Positions 1 through 13,169 of a stretch of DNA of 64,000 nt are shown piece by piece. This stretch comes from Ecdyonurus torrentis (Eukaryota > Arthropoda > Insecta > Ephemeroptera > Heptageniidae). The notes beneath the pieces are model-generated. The model was not told where the DNA came from. It saw nothing but the letters and a program-made list of their open reading frames with translations, and made no database searches. Position numbers and translations under genes: made by a program. The DNA lies in NCBI GenBank assembly GCA_949318235.1, contig OX439136.1, positions 9,679,635 to 9,743,634 on the forward strand. Direction: 5' to 3'. Position 1 is the stretch's first letter, and each line of letters starts with the position of its first letter.

Positions 1-92
1 AATGTTATACTAAAAGTAATTATTCTCACCTTGTTTGCATGTGTTAGAAAAAATATAACCAAAAATTACGTGATGATATGTAATGTACTAAC

Positions 93-198
93 CTGCGATA
101 AATTTCACACAAACCCAAGTCTCAAGTGGAGTCAAAGAGTGGTGGTAAAGATGAAGTAAAGATATCTGATTATCTTTCTTACGCATCACGAAGAAAAT
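93..198 (-). CDS. ELOVL: ELOVL coding exon 5 (HxxHH histidine box)
   Basis: 106 bases encoding residues 131-165 (IFFVMRKKDNQISLLHLYHH, then SLTPLETWVCVKFIA), ending in phase 1 before GTTAGT. HLYHH (146-150) is the catalytic histidine box of the ELO family. FFV-RKK-NQ-S-LH before it and VKFIAG after it are also conserved. The next exon, expected to continue with GG and the C-terminal membrane segments, lies beyond the left edge. Confidence 0.95.
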
Positions 199-1145
199 CT
201 GTAAAAATAATAATTTAATATTAGTACATTATTTTTTTTTATTTATTTTTTTTTTGTGGTATTTTTCAAGGTAGTTATGAATTACGTTTATATATTGTTA
301 GAATATTATTATGTCTTTAAAATGTTAAAATTTAAATTTTTATGAAAATAGATGTATATATTTCATAATACTTACTTCTGATACAATACACATCAAATTA
401 TCAAAGAATAGTTATTCTTTTTTAATCTAATATAAATTTACTTTTTAGTATTGTCATTGTTTTATTAATATTATAATTTCCCTAGCCTATAATGGTCATA
501 CCATGCGTTAGTGACAGAGTATGTATAAGATTTAAACTTTACCAACTGTACAAAATAACTAAAGAAACAATATTAATTAAAATTAAAAGGTAAAGGTTAA
601 TCACTCATATTATGTTATTATTTTTAAAATATTACAGATGAAAATAAATTTTTATTTCTTAACAAAAATCATTGCACACAGAAAGAATAAATTACGTAAT
701 TTATATACTGCATTTTATAGCATAAATTATGCTAAATTTGAACAGCATAAATAATTCTGCTGTATATATAAAATGATTATTATGCATTACAGCAAAATTT
801 ATGCTGTTTTGAAAACTGTAAATGATGCTATAATAATGTGGCATAATTATTACGTATTTATTTTATTTTTGGAAAAGCGGTTAATTTTTAACTAAGTTAC
901 TTGTTGAGCTTGTACTTGTTTAAAATTATTATCATTGCGTTGTTACTTTGTCTTCATAACTCATACAGCTATAGTTTTCATGCACCATGCATGAATTAAA
1001 TTAACGAGATTCCTGTAAAAAAAATCACTAAAAATGAAAATTAATTAATATTTCAGAAGAAATTTCTATATGGGATATTACCTGTAGGCTTCATGCAAAA
1101 CGTATATTTTTTTTCAGTTACATTGCTGATCTAATTGTAACTTAC
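199..1145 (-). other. ELOVL intron 4
   Basis: A+T-rich intron. It holds one TACGTAAT-family MITE copy (688-860). No other coding sequence was seen. Confidence 0.85.
688..860. mobile_element. TACGTAAT-family MITE, copy 1 (in ELOVL intron)
   Basis: Starts ATTACGTAATTTATA and ends GGCATAATTATTACGTA, so the ends are inverted. Internally it holds short palindromes of the type AGCATAAATTATGCT. It aligns by eye with copies at 11897, 30045 and 49731. Confidence 0.7.
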
Positions 1146-1202
1146 CGTATCTAAAAATTCTGACAATTTTGAGATGTAATACCACCAGCATAAGTGAACC
1201 AT
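1146..1202 (-). CDS. ELOVL: ELOVL coding exon 4 (KxxExxDT motif)
   Basis: 57 bases, 19 codons, phase 0 at both ends, encoding residues 112-130 (MVHLCWWYYISKLSEFLDT). KLSEFLDT matches the ELO signature KxxExxDT, and CWWYY-SK is the usual lead-in. It is bounded by acceptor TTTTTCAG and donor GTAAG. Confidence 0.95.
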
Positions 1203-1298
1203 CTGAAAAATAAGAAGCCATTTTAATATTTTTGTTCATCACTTTTTATAAACATTAATATGAATATATTTTTTAAGAGGCTCAATCGTTCAACACTG

Positions 1299-1480
1299 AC
1301 TTATGTTTACTCAAAATGCGGAAAAGGAAGTGCCGGAAAAGGAAACCACGTGACGTTAAAAGTGGGAGAAAAGCTGGTGCCAGCAGCAAGCTAGGCCTGA
1401 GCTATAACCTCCCACTTTTACTGTCACATGGTTTCCTCTTCCAGAACTTCCTTTTCCGTATTTTGAGTAAACATAAATAA
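1299..1480. repeat. Inverted repeat (foldback) in ELOVL intron 3
   Basis: Arms of about 70 bases (about 1299-1368 and 1409-1480) are inverted copies at roughly 85-90% by eye. Both run TTTACTCAAAATnCGGAAAA outwards in. The spacer of about 40 bases is GC-richer (GGTGCCAGCAGC). The left arm contains CACGTG. Probably a hairpin-type MITE. Transcribed in either direction it would fold on itself. Confidence 0.75.
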
Positions 1481-1975
1481 GCAATCACTATGTAGAAGGT
1501 AGGGCCTTATCTGAGTTTAAAACATAACCGGAAGTTGAAAATTAGTTCAGTTAAAGAAATAGGGTTATAATTATTCACAGGCATTGCGTAGCACGGCAAG
1601 GTATACCCTTATTTTGATATTTTCCAATAAATATAATATAAACCATTGTAAAACGGTTGTCATTTCAACCGTAAGCACCGCCTTTTCTCGAATTGTAATC
1701 AAGTTATAGGAATAAAATTTACCATGTATTAACTCCAATATTACATTGATCACCTGTAAAATGTTAGTGTTTATCTATGGGGAAATTTGTTTGAGAAAAA
1801 GGGTTGCATCCGGTTTAAAAAAAAATACCTGATCGTGTTTTAGCAACGATGTATATATATATTTTATGGCGAGCCATGTTTTTAGAATTCATTGTTTATC
1901 AATGATGGTTAGAGATAACTAATCAAAGTATGTCCCAGATATAATAGTTAAAAAAAATTGTTATGCAAAACTTAC

Positions 1976-2056
1976 CCTAAGTGCTTGAGGACTTTGTGAG
2001 TAATCCACAGGTTGACACTTGTAGCTGTAGTGGAACCACCACCCACTCATTAGGTG
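1976..2056 (-). CDS. ELOVL: ELOVL coding exon 3
   Basis: 81 bases, 27 codons, phase 0 at both ends, encoding residues 85-111 (HLMSGWW ... CQPVDYSQSPQALR). The CQPVDYS-P-ALR block is typical of ELO proteins and lies in the loop between membrane segments. Acceptor TTTTGCAG and donor GTAAG are both present. It is separated from exon 2 by a 9.5-kb intron full of MITEs and microsatellites. Confidence 0.94.
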
Positions 2057-2953
2057 CTGCAAAACACAAAATATTACATTTTAACAATACCATCTTGGCA
2101 CACACATTTTATTATAGTAATTTACATTGGTTCCTATTATCGTAATTAGAATTTTATTTTTCAATAAGAGAGGAAATAATAATAATAAAAACATCATAGT
2201 CAAAACTTTAGATTTGTAAAATTGCCAAAGAATAATTAATGATGGTGCAAACATATAAATATATTTTCTATTTGTTACCATAAACAAGCATTCTATAGCT
2301 TTTTATATTTATAGCATTATTATAATGCGTATTTTATATAATCAAAATATATGATCAGAATTTCATGTACAGTATAATATAATGTTTCATGTTTCGTTAG
2401 AAAAAAAAAAAAAAAAATGATATAATTTGATGTATTTGGCATTACTTTATACAAGGTAATTTATTTTCATGGTTCAAATAATGTAACAACAAACTATCTA
2501 GTTATTTTATGACCCGTATATAATATTAAAAAAAAAAAATCATAAAAATCGTGACAAAGTAACAACACAAACGATCTCTTAAAAAAAGAAAGAAAAAAAT
2601 GTTGCATCTAAATGTTGCATCAGCAATTTATGCTCTTTTATTGTTATATAAAAACGACCTTTTTATTTTTATCCTTGTAAAGTGAAGTTACTTTTAATAT
2701 GCAGATTTTTATTATTATATGTATAATATCTGTATAGCATTGCTTTATTTTTCTTTTAATTTTTTCCTCCGTGAATTCAATGTGCAACGGCAAATTATGA
2801 TAATATTTTAATGGTTATAGTAAAACAAAAAATAATGATTGCATAATTAAATAAAAAAATCAATAATACTCAAAGGGCAAAACATTGCTTTTGCTATACT
2901 AGTTGTAGCATGCATAAATGACTGCATGGAGATATTTGTAATTTTCTATCCTA

Positions 2954-3239
2954 TATAGGGTGGTTGCATTCATATAAAAGTCGACGCTATATGAGAGCAC
3001 TAATTAAATGGGCCGTTATGGAAAAATGACTATATTTTAAAAACACTTAAATTATAATTTTGAGAGCATTGATGCTGTTAACAATTTGAATTAGGTTTTC
3101 CAGTGTACGATAATAATAATAAATTAATTTTCCAAGGAAAATTTCCAAAAAACACGTTTGTCTTATGCAAAGTAATGTCGTTATGTCCAGTATGGCGTCG
3201 GAGCGCATTCAGTATAACGTCGTGTGCATACACCTTCTA
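2954..3239 (+). mobile_element. TA-flanked GGGTG-ended MITE, copy 1
   Basis: About 286 bases. It begins TATAGGGTGGTTGCATTCAT and ends GTGTGCATACACC. The internal blocks GAGAGCATTGATGCTGTTAAC and GCGCATTCAGTATAACGTC are shared with the copies at 11077, 30535 and 56248. The TA next to the GGGTG terminus fits mariner/Tc1-type target duplication. No transposase is present. Confidence 0.75.
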
Positions 3240-4239
3240 ACATTGCGGGACCATTTTTTTAAACGACATTTCCAAAATCTATCACAGGTAATGTGGAGAA
3301 TTTTTAATTATGCATACTATAGGTACATTTTTAATTACCCCAAAATTATCATTGATTAAAAATAATTTATAAATAAATCTCAACGTTATTTAAATATAAA
3401 TTCTTAAAACTAACACAGGAAGTAGCACTTTAATAAAAAGTAATTAACATAATATTAGAGTTTATCTTAATTATCTCTGCCAGAAATATATATTATTATA
3501 TTAAAATTAATTATCACTCATCTGATCAACATCAAAACATAATATGACTTTGACAATGAACATTAAAATATTAAATATTCAAGGATTTTTATAGAAAAAT
3601 CAAAGATGCTAAAGAAAAAATCTTGTAAAATATTTCCTTAAACGATAAACTTACACGTAGCCTTGTCTAATGTTAACTATTATTAGTATAAAAATCGTCA
3701 TTTCTAGCCTTGTTTATTCAAAAATTTAATTTGTTTAACAACTTGAGATAATACACGCAAACAATTTAATTTTTCATACTTTAAATTTATTTTTAAGTTT
3801 GAAGAAACAAGTAAATTTTATAAAGAAATATTAAAAACCAAAGATAAAAATAATTTACTAGGATTTTGTTTCAATCTTTTATTAAAAAATAATATTGTAG
3901 TTTTAAACACTTTTTTTTTTTTACTTATAAAATTGATATTATAAACAATAAAGAAAACATACACACACTTTATAATAAGGTATTATTATATTTGATTTAA
4001 CTTTTTAGCAGAATCATTTTATATTGCAAGAATTTAATTTTTATAAATTTTTTAAATCAATATACATACACACTCAATATAAATAATTATTTGATACTCA
4101 AAAGCTAGTTTTCTTGAGGAAATTCAGTTTTACATAGGATTATGAGGATAGGTTCTTGATGGAGAAAAAAATTAATAGAGGCATTGTAGAAATTGATTTA
4201 GGAAAGTTATTGTGTAATCGTGTATTTGAAAATATAAAA

Positions 4240-4425
4240 GTTACGTAATTTATGCTGCATTGAATAGCTCCTCTATTGTAGAGTACAAGTATGTTGCTAT
4301 TTTTTTTATAACAATAAATTATTCCATATTTAATGTAGTAAAATATATAAATAAATATGTTATAAAATATGATGCTTGTAATATGTTGCTGCATTCAGCT
4401 ATTATAGCATAATTTCTGCTTATTT
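4240..4425. mobile_element. TACGTAAT-family MITE, diverged copy 2
   Basis: Begins TTACGTAATTTATGCTGCAT and ends in TATAGCATAATTTCTGC. The interior matches the copies at 32211 and 56600 better than copy 1, suggesting a subfamily. Confidence 0.5.
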
Positions 4426-4717
4426 TGTCCGTGTAAGAGAAATTGATTATTTTAATTCAGTAATTGTTGATTATTACTGGACAATAATTATAATTTATAC
4501 CTTAAGATTAATTAGTGTTTTGCATTAAGGTTAGGTGTCGACATAAAAATAAAGCTATAACTCACGATGACAACACAGTTTTAATGACATTTTACTATAG
4601 TAGACCTAATTTTTCTACAGCTGAAACAAAAACATTTCTAATGATTGATTATAGATTTGTCAATTAAACGTGACGTATATAAAATATCTTAAAATAATTG
4701 TGTATCGATTTATTTAT

Positions 4718-4718
4718 A

Positions 4719-4803
<85 letters not shown>

Positions 4804-4822
4804 ATTGATTGATTGATTGATT
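4718..4822. repeat. (TTGA)n microsatellite
   Basis: About 26 units of a four-base repeat with one G-for-A change near 4790. On the minus strand it reads as a Ser-Ile-Asn-Gln repeat, which is a property of the repeat and not a protein. Confidence 0.95.
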
Positions 4823-7437
4823 ATTTTTCTTAGTGATCGAGATATATTAAGCATTAATATTAATGGTACGTTAATCCAGTGTAGTCGATTGAAGTCCAAT
4901 ATATTCAGATTTGCATTATCTTACTGTCATAAAAATTTTTGTATTAGATATCCTTTATAATAATTTTACGATTACGTCACCATCGTATAATAAGCACGGA
5001 CAAAAATAAATAAGAAACTTTAATTAACCAACATAATAGTAACAAATAAAGTTACCAACAATTAAGCGTTAGTCAAAGTCATTATTTACAATGTACTTTT
5101 AATTGAAAATAGTTTTCAACAGTCTCAATGATATATCTAACGACAAATTAAATATGTAAATAATAATTATAATAGCCCGATTTTAGTAGCATTTGTTTAC
5201 CATAACAATGTTTATGCCATATTGAATATTTAAAAAAAAATGTACATGCAGCATTATTATAGAGTTATTTATATATTTTAAAAATTGAAACATTTAAGCT
5301 ATAAATACAGCCTAAATCAGGTAATGTCTATCATCTATGTGAAGTGAATCAAAAAAGGAGAGAGAGAATAGGGAAAAATCAACATTAAGCCTTAAATTGC
5401 TCTAAAACTTCAAAACAACCTTTTTCTTTTCATTTATATAATATAGTTAAAATCTGCGGGTTGAAACATCTATTAGGAAACCCAAAGAACGAGTTCAAAT
5501 CAAATGGAATGCTTATAAGAATGTTTAAAAATATTCCATTGATAAATTATACGTCAATAAATTGAAATACCTTGAAAATTGTCGCAATAATTTGTGTGTA
5601 TATATATTTATTACGAAATTAAATCAAAATAAATCTAATAAACGTGCCCACTAATCATAGAAAATCTCTAAAACTAAAATTGTTAACCTTCCTTCCGTGT
5701 TAGTAAAAATGTGTAGGCCGATATACATATATATGTTTTTGACCTTCTTGTATCTTTATGATAGCCAAGATTTATTTATATACACATATAAAAAAAAAAG
5801 TGATGATTTTTCAGGGTTATTTCCCGTTCACCTTTTTAATAAGTCAAAGAGGAAACAAGTCTTAGACTCATGTTTTTCTTGATCTTGAAAATTTTATACA
5901 ATATTATAGACATTTTTACTTTCTTTAACATAATATATTACGTATAGGGTATAATGTTTTATAACTATTATGTTATAGAAAAAACTAGTTTTATTTTTCC
6001 TAAGAACAAAATGGGTATTTTTCTAGTTTATGACATGTAGGTCAAAAATGTCCCCCCTTCCCCCATTTTTTTTGTTTTGTTTTTTTTACAAAAATTGCAA
6101 CATTAATAGAAATATAGTGATTGTCTAAAAGTATTCTTCTATTTCTAGTTGCCTAGGTTTTATTATGGATTACAAATTTTTATTTTATTAGCACAGTGAA
6201 AATATAAAAAATATTTACAACAGACAAGTAGGCAAGAAAATTGCTCACTTATGGTAGTGCAATTATATCTCTAGGATGTGCAAAATTATGTAAATGTTTC
6301 ATAAAATATATATATTTTTTCAAATCTGCAATTTTTTTTATTATATAGTTTTTTTTTTTTTTTTTTTTAAATAAGCAATCAATTTTAATGTGCCAGTAAA
6401 ACCTCATAGAAAAATATATCATTATGAATATCTAAAATTTCTCTAGGCAGAAAAACGATTGTATTATCTCTATTATTTAATATACGTTATTTCATCTGAC
6501 CTATTCTCTAGCATAGAAAAATAAAAATGAAAGTGAATGATTCTTAACAAACAAACGGTTTGACCTAAGAAACATAAACTCTTACTTTCTTTCTTAACAC
6601 TGATCTTGAAAAAAAAAAAAAAAAAAACTGTTTTCTGTTATTCCTTAGTAATATACGTAATAAAATTCTTATATAAACATGACTTGTTTTATGATGATTC
6701 AAGTAGCAAAACCAGTATGTACGTGTTAAAATATTATGATGTATTAATATAGGTTTATGTAAACGTAATTAGATTTTTTAAATTTTATTTTGGCTGGATT
6801 GTTATTATCTTCTTATTTTCTGTATCATAAACCTAAAATTATTAAATTATACGGTTTATTATTTTAAATTATGTGCTGATATAGAGAAAACAAGTATTTG
6901 ATCATATTCACGTACGTGGTGAGTAATTGATTTTTTTTTTATATAATATATACCGCAGCCAATATTTTATGCCTCAATTCAAATGTTAACCGTTTCATTC
7001 AAGAATAATAATAATAAAATAATATTCTGTCGAAAGATTTAACTTTTTCATCGCAGTTTTTCATATAGCAGTGTCCATAAATTTTTATCTTGTTTTTTCC
7101 TTTCAATGGACCACTTGCAATGAACGAACTATTTAAAATAAATTAAAATATTTGGAATGCATTTCTTATGGAAAAGTCGTTTTCACTTACACGTTGCAAC
7201 AATTAAAAATATTGCATTGCAAGTAGTCCATTTTAGCTCAATTTTAATGGTAAATTATGTGAATAAAAGAATTATAACGATAACATAAAGTAATAGAATA
7301 ACGTCTGAATTTGCTTTACACTGTCAAAAATTTGAATTACATTATATTAGATAGCAATGTGAAAAATCTGGAGAAAATTATTTGTTAAAAATTTAAGCAT
7401 TTTCGTTTTTAATTATTTTAATTTTACCGAAAGAAGG

Positions 7438-7595
7438 AGTTGCGTAATTTATGCTTTGCATTTATGTCATTAGGATAAAGTGTTATTAAATTATAACTGC
7501 ATTTATATTTACGCTGAACAAACATAATATTTATTTTATTTAATATAGTTAATTGCAGCATAGCATAACTTATGTTGCAATGAAACAATGTCACT
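7438..7595. mobile_element. TACGTAAT-family MITE, diverged copy 3
   Basis: Starts TTGCGTAATTTATGCTTTGC. The interior has GCATAGCATAACTTATGTTG. The right end is unclear. Recognised by resemblance to the other copies. Confidence 0.4.
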
Positions 7596-7661
7596 GAGTT
7601 TGAGCTATCATAATTAGGATGTTGTTGTTTTTCTATTTTTGATATTTTATATATTTTTGGA

Positions 7662-7662
<1 letters not shown>

Positions 7663-7729
<67 letters not shown>
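7663..7729. repeat. (CT)n microsatellite
   Basis: Uninterrupted CT repeat of about 67 bases. Confidence 0.97.
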
Positions 7730-7733
<4 letters not shown>

Positions 7734-8317
7734 CGCACATTATTCAATATTATTTTCTTTTGACGGAAGTGGCCCAAATTTGATTTACATCGTGGATAAA
7801 AACGATAAATATGACCAAAGGTTCTAAAAATGCCCCAGGATATTACATTAAAAAAAATTTAAAAAATAATAAATTCTCTCTTATGTTAATAGATGTACAC
7901 AAGACGTGTTCAAGGTACACTTTACAAATTCATGAATCAAATTAGATTTCATTGAAACAGGCTTATAGATAATTTAATATATTCAAGATCTCGTATAACT
8001 ACACATTATTAATAAAAGAAAAATATACATTTTTCATGTAGAAGCTGATGAGATGACTAATTAATTCTAAAACATGTCACTTATTGTATACTTAAAATTT
8101 CAAGGCTTAATTCGTAATATGCATTGTACTGTACTAATTTTTGTGAAGATAATACAAATTCAGTTTAAGACAAAAAATATTTGTCTTAAAAAATCCTTTC
8201 AACTATTTTGCAATACATCATTAAGAAGAACTATGATTTTATTAAAACTATATCAACTCGTTGAATTCTTTGTTTGAATCCTTTTTAGCTTTATAGACAG
8301 TGATAGTAACTCCCGGA

Positions 8318-8372
8318 CTCCCAGTCTACAATTATAGTAATTGTAGGATAGGCTGCCTTCTTTACAAGTTTT
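8318..8372 (+). repeat. Short interspersed repeat, inverted partner of 9870-9935
   Basis: The segment beginning CAGTCTACAATTATAG and running through GGCTGCCTTCTTTACAAG matches the reverse complement of 9870-9935, where the same order of blocks is found (GAGTCTACAATAGAAATTG, then GGTTGCCTACTTCACAAC). Probably two remnants of one element. Confidence 0.5.
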
Positions 8373-9869
8373 CTCCCCTGTTTGTTAGGCTACAGAACGT
8401 TTAAGGAACATGTCTATCATTGAGTTTTATTTACGTATTTTTTTTTAAGTTAGTATCTCAAAGTAAAACAAATAAAATCTCATTTAACTTCTTTACTTAA
8501 AATATATTAAAAATGAAATATCTCAACCTAAATGTATTAAAGTACGTAAATCGTTCATTTTTAATGAAATTTGTAAAGTGTAGTTCGTTCAATTCGACGG
8601 TTAAACATCGATTTATAATGTTAAAATATACGGAAATAATTAAATAATATAAACATACACACACATATTATAATAGATAATTGTTCAAACAAAATTGTGC
8701 GTAATTATGCTATCTCCAATACTTGATGCCAAATAAAGAGATTGTAATTAATCCTCAATTAGTTTATAATTTGAACACTAGAAGCTTATAGAAAAAATAT
8801 TACCTTCAAATAGAATAGAATTATTATTTATTTAACAAACATACAAAAGAAGATTGGGGAAGCATAATAACAAAGCAATAAAAGAAATAGGATTAATTAG
8901 ATTTATTATCATTGAACGTAGTTGACAGGAAAATCTTGTAATATAAAAGTAAACCGACAAATCAAAATTCAAAGAATAAAAGTCATTAGTCAGAAGGTTT
9001 AAGGTTATTAATTTGATTAATTATTTACGCGTATTCATTTTGCAAATTGTGCGGTGTATATACAAAAAAAACAACAACTTTTTTTCTTATTTGTTATTAT
9101 TATTATTTTTTTTACAAATTTCTTTAATAGTAGTTTACGTAACTATACACAAAATTTCATATTTTTGTGTTGAATATTGAAATTATAGAATATAAATCAT
9201 TAAAAAGTTGTAGTTTTTATAAAACTTTAATAGTACTATGTAATTAAATTTATTTTTTGAAACTTTTTTTTTCTTCTTCTTTTAAAGTGTGTAAATATTG
9301 ACAAGTAATACTGTTTTAAAAACATATTGAGTTAAATTTAATATAAAGTTTTAAATATATGTATATAACTAACATTTTTTTTTAAAAAAAGTCAAAGATT
9401 TAAATATTTAAAATACTTTTGAAAAAGATGTACCTCCTCGGATTTTCAGTTCATTTTTGACTAGTAATATTCGTGGAAACGTATGAAGTAATTATAAAAT
9501 AAAAAATAAATTTAAAATTAGAGCTTCTTAGATAATATATTGCATTAACCACAAGATATTAAAATAGCGTGCTATGAACCGTAAGGCTAATACAATCATC
9601 ATTCAAGGAGAAAACGTATTTTGTTGAAATGTTTTTCGGCATAAACAAAAAATTGAAATTTCTATAAATTTTTAAGGAGGACACAAACTGTGATCTCAAA
9701 TGTTATTGTATTGCTTTATGAATACTCATGAAGCATTACGACCCTTATGAAGATATTGACCTTAAAAAAAATAATAATAATAAATCCTCTTAATGATAAA
9801 TCATAAGATGGTGCTATAAAACATATAATGTACATTATTAATAACATTATGTTCTCAGTCCTTCTGTAC

Positions 9870-9957
9870 TCTTAAAAATTGTGAAGAAAAGTTGTGAAGT
9901 AGGCAACCCGTGCTACAATTTCTATTGTAGACTCAGAATTCATGACGTCATGAATTC
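9870..9957 (-). repeat. Short interspersed repeat with adjoining 22-bp perfect palindrome
   Basis: Minus-strand match to 8318-8372. Immediately beside it, 9936-9957 is a perfect palindrome made of GAATTCATGAC and its reverse complement, centred on TGACGTCA. Confidence 0.55.
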
Positions 9958-10935
9958 CTAAAATTACCTATACTTTACATTTTTTTAACCCCAGTTTGTG
10001 AGGGTAAAGAAGGGTTGAGGGACATAATATGTCTATGAATGATGGTCCCGTAATTTTGTGGTTTTGATAAAAAAAAATTTAAGCAGGCTGGAACCCTTTA
10101 AAGTCTTCATAATACTGTTTGAATGATACATAATATATAGACGTTGGGAAAGTAGTATAAAATATAATAAGTTTCATATCTCAGTATCATCTGCTCCTAT
10201 TGTATAGTTTCATTAACAACTGAAACTGTTTGATGAATATAATAACAAAAATTTTCTACTAGTCATGATAATTCGTTTCACTTGATCTTCAATGAATCTA
10301 ATTTTTTTTAACGATCAAATATAGATCATCTTTAACAGTGCATGACATAAAAATTTAAAAAAGTTCGATGATTTTTAGTTTCATGTTAGGTGAAGACGAG
10401 TAAGTACGTATTTTGATTTGACTTATAAATGCTAGTGTTATTTGTAAATGTGTGAAGATGTATTTAAATGGTATTTAAAATTTTTTGAAATGGTTTATTT
10501 TGACTTATAAGATGTTATTAAAAAAAATTGCGTGTCAATTTAGAGCCTTGTGAATTATTTTATGAGATGAACATTAATAACATAAAAAGCCACAAAACGA
10601 GGAAAAATAATAAACAACGTAATATAATTGTAATTTTAATTATCAAATTAATTATCCAAAGTGCCAAAAAAATTAATTTATATTTTGTTAATTAATTTTA
10701 AAAGTTCAGGTAAGAGTATTTATTTTAGTTTACCAAATTTGTGTACCAATTAATTTTTTACAAAGTATTATAATTGCGGTTTATTATATTTTAATTGCTA
10801 CACTTATGCTCTATACCGTTTTTACGTTTTAATTATTTGATTAAGTATAATAAAAAATATCTGCTTTTGAAGTAATAGCTTGTGTTTCCACGTGAGTAAA
10901 AATAAAAAATAAAGATTATAAGAAATACAATATAT

Positions 10936-11045
<110 letters not shown>

Positions 11046-11076
11046 AAAATGGTTGCGTTTTCTACTCATCAATATA

Positions 11077-11373
11077 ATGGTGGTTGTATTCATATAAAAG
11101 TCTACGCCATATGTGAGCACTAAATAACATGGGCTGGTATGAGAAAATGACACTTTTAAAAAATACTTCTAAATATTTATGAGAGCATTGATACTGTTAA
11201 CAGGTTGAATTAGGTTTCCAAGTATACATGTGAGAAAAATAATAACAACAAGAAAATAAATTAATTTACCAAAGAAAATAGCCAAGTATGTCCTATGCTG
11301 AGCAATGCTATTTATTGCTCCAGTATAGCGTTGAAGCGCATTCAGTATGACGTCATACTCATACACCCTATAG
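11077..11373 (+). mobile_element. TA-flanked GGGTG-ended MITE, copy 2
   Basis: About 297 bases in the same orientation as the 2954 copy. It begins GGTGGTTGTATTCATATAAA and ends CATACACCCTATAG. The right terminus is intact, and the reverse complement of the end (CTATAGGGTGTATG) gives the inverted repeat. TGACGTCA lies at about 11349. Confidence 0.78.
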
Positions 11374-11561
11374 TGTCATCAAATGTTACCTACATGAACT
11401 TGGAAAGCTTCTAATCAGATGTAAAATTATGATTGAAAACTTTGTCATCATTATTTTAACAAATTTTCCATGACGTTTCAAAATGCAAATTTTTATTTCC
11501 TCTCTATCGTCATATTTTTTAATTGTTTTTTTAAGTGACTTAATTAAAATTATTAACTTAC

Positions 11562-11752
11562 CTCATATAACATAAAGAGACTGAATAGAACTTGTGCAGC
11601 ATTGTAGACAATTAAAATTTCCTTCAGTTTGAATGGTTTTCTGTTCGCCATCAATTTAGGTCCTAAGAATAGAACCACGTAGAGATAGGTGACAACCATC
11701 ATGAAGGTTGGGATAGGGCTTTCCATAAGAGGCCAGTCTTTAACTCGGGGAT
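11562..11752 (-). CDS. ELOVL: ELOVL coding exon 2
   Basis: 191 bases encoding residues 21-84, starting DPRVKDWPLMESPIPTF and ending FSLFMLYE. An acceptor (TTTTCAG) and a donor (GTAAG) bound it. It carries the ELO N-terminal signature DPRVKDWPLM, a first hydrophobic segment (about residues 36-52), the family block LGPKLMANRKPF and the start of the second membrane segment (about 65-84). This is the longest exon and the one with the clearest family resemblance. Confidence 0.95.
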
Positions 11753-11896
11753 CTGAAAATATTATTACAATATTAGTATATAAAATATTATTATTTTACT
11801 TTGCACAGCAGTGCCTATATTATAGTAAAAACATTTTTATTTAAGATATTTTTTTAAGATATGTTTTTTTTAAGTATATATACACATGGAAAGAAT

Positions 11897-12088
11897 AAAT
11901 TATGTAATTTATGCCACATTTATGTCATTATAACATAAATTATGCTAAATTAGAACAACATAAATAATAATGCTGTACAACATAATATTTATGATATATA
12001 ACATAGTTATTATGCAGTATAGCATAGATTATGCTGTATTAAACAAATTGTGCTAAAAATTAGCTATAGCATAATTATTACGTACTTA
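11897..12088 (+). mobile_element. TACGTAAT-family MITE, copy 4
   Basis: Begins AATTATGTAATTTATGCC and ends AGCATAATTATTACGTACTT. One of the two best-preserved members, with GCATAGATTATGCTGTATTA inside as in the 49731 copy. Confidence 0.75.
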
Positions 12089-13071
12089 TTGTTGTACGTG
12101 CAATAATTTTCAAAATCATGTAGTTATGTTGCGCAAATGATTTTTTAAATAATTAAATTTTTGACGAAAGATTCAGGTTAAAAATAATTAATAAAAAAAA
12201 AGAAAAAAAAAAGAACAGAAAAGCAGATACTCTTATTAAAATAACAATATTAAAACAGTTGTATGTGTTGTAAAGACACAGAGGTATTTTACAGTTTCTC
12301 GTTTCTAGATATTTAAATAAAAAGAAAACAAAATCTTGAAAAATGTATAGTGATTTATTAAAAGAAAAAAACAAAACATATAGACCCCAAAAAAGTATTT
12401 TAGAGTGTTTATTCCCCCTTCCCCTCAGATTAATATTGGCAATGAAAAGATTCTCTATAAATTTAGCACAACAAATCAATTTTTTTTTTTTTTTTTTTTG
12501 GTCATCTGTTGTCCCTGAAAAAATACTTTTCTATTGTTACAAAACTGCAACAAAGCATGAAAAGTTTAATTTTATCATAAACAATATTAAGAATGATACT
12601 TCAAATTTATTTGGTAACTAATGTTTATAATCATTTTATTTCTATGAGTAAAAGTATCGAAAAAAAAAAAGTTTTATATTCCACCCAATGACGTCATGAA
12701 TCAGCAGTTTATTACAATTAATTTTTTTGTACATAAACTATTGAAGCGTCTCAAGGTCAATTTAAACCTTGTTTAAAACAATTATTTTCACTTATTACTA
12801 TTTCTTACTATATTAAATAATATCAAGATAAAGTATATTATTGCTTTGATTTTTTTTTTTTTTTTTTTAATCTTTCATAAATTATGCCATTAAATTTGCA
12901 TGACATGTTATTTTAATATCTAGTAACTATAATCTGTATTATTTAATTTTTAAATTTGATTTTTACTCACAAATTTTGCTACGCAATAAAAGTATTTAGA
13001 AAAAATAAATTTAAATTCCATTATTTTTAATACATAGAAATAAAAAATATTATATTTATGAATTACAATTA

Positions 13072-13075
<4 letters not shown>

Positions 13076-13160
<85 letters not shown>
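13076..13160. repeat. (TA)n microsatellite
   Basis: About 85 bases of TA repeat in ELOVL intron 1. Confidence 0.95.

Positions 13161-13169
<9 letters not shown>

Noticed and set aside
4718..4822. CRISPR-like array appearance of regularly spaced repeats
   Set aside because: It is a continuous four-base microsatellite with no spacers, and the genome is animal.
4714..4899. 61-codon frame with Ser-Ile-Asn-Gln repeats
   Set aside because: Reading of the (TTGA)n microsatellite.
7424..7827. Overlapping frames with Arg-Glu and Ser-Leu repeats
   Set aside because: Products of the (CT)n tract. Similar frames at 24958-25176 and 39266-39552 have the same cause.
12153..12621. Overlapping frames of 92-108 codons on opposite strands
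   Set aside because: Low-complexity Phe/Leu/Lys strings inside ELOVL intron 1, with no family motif and no codon preference.
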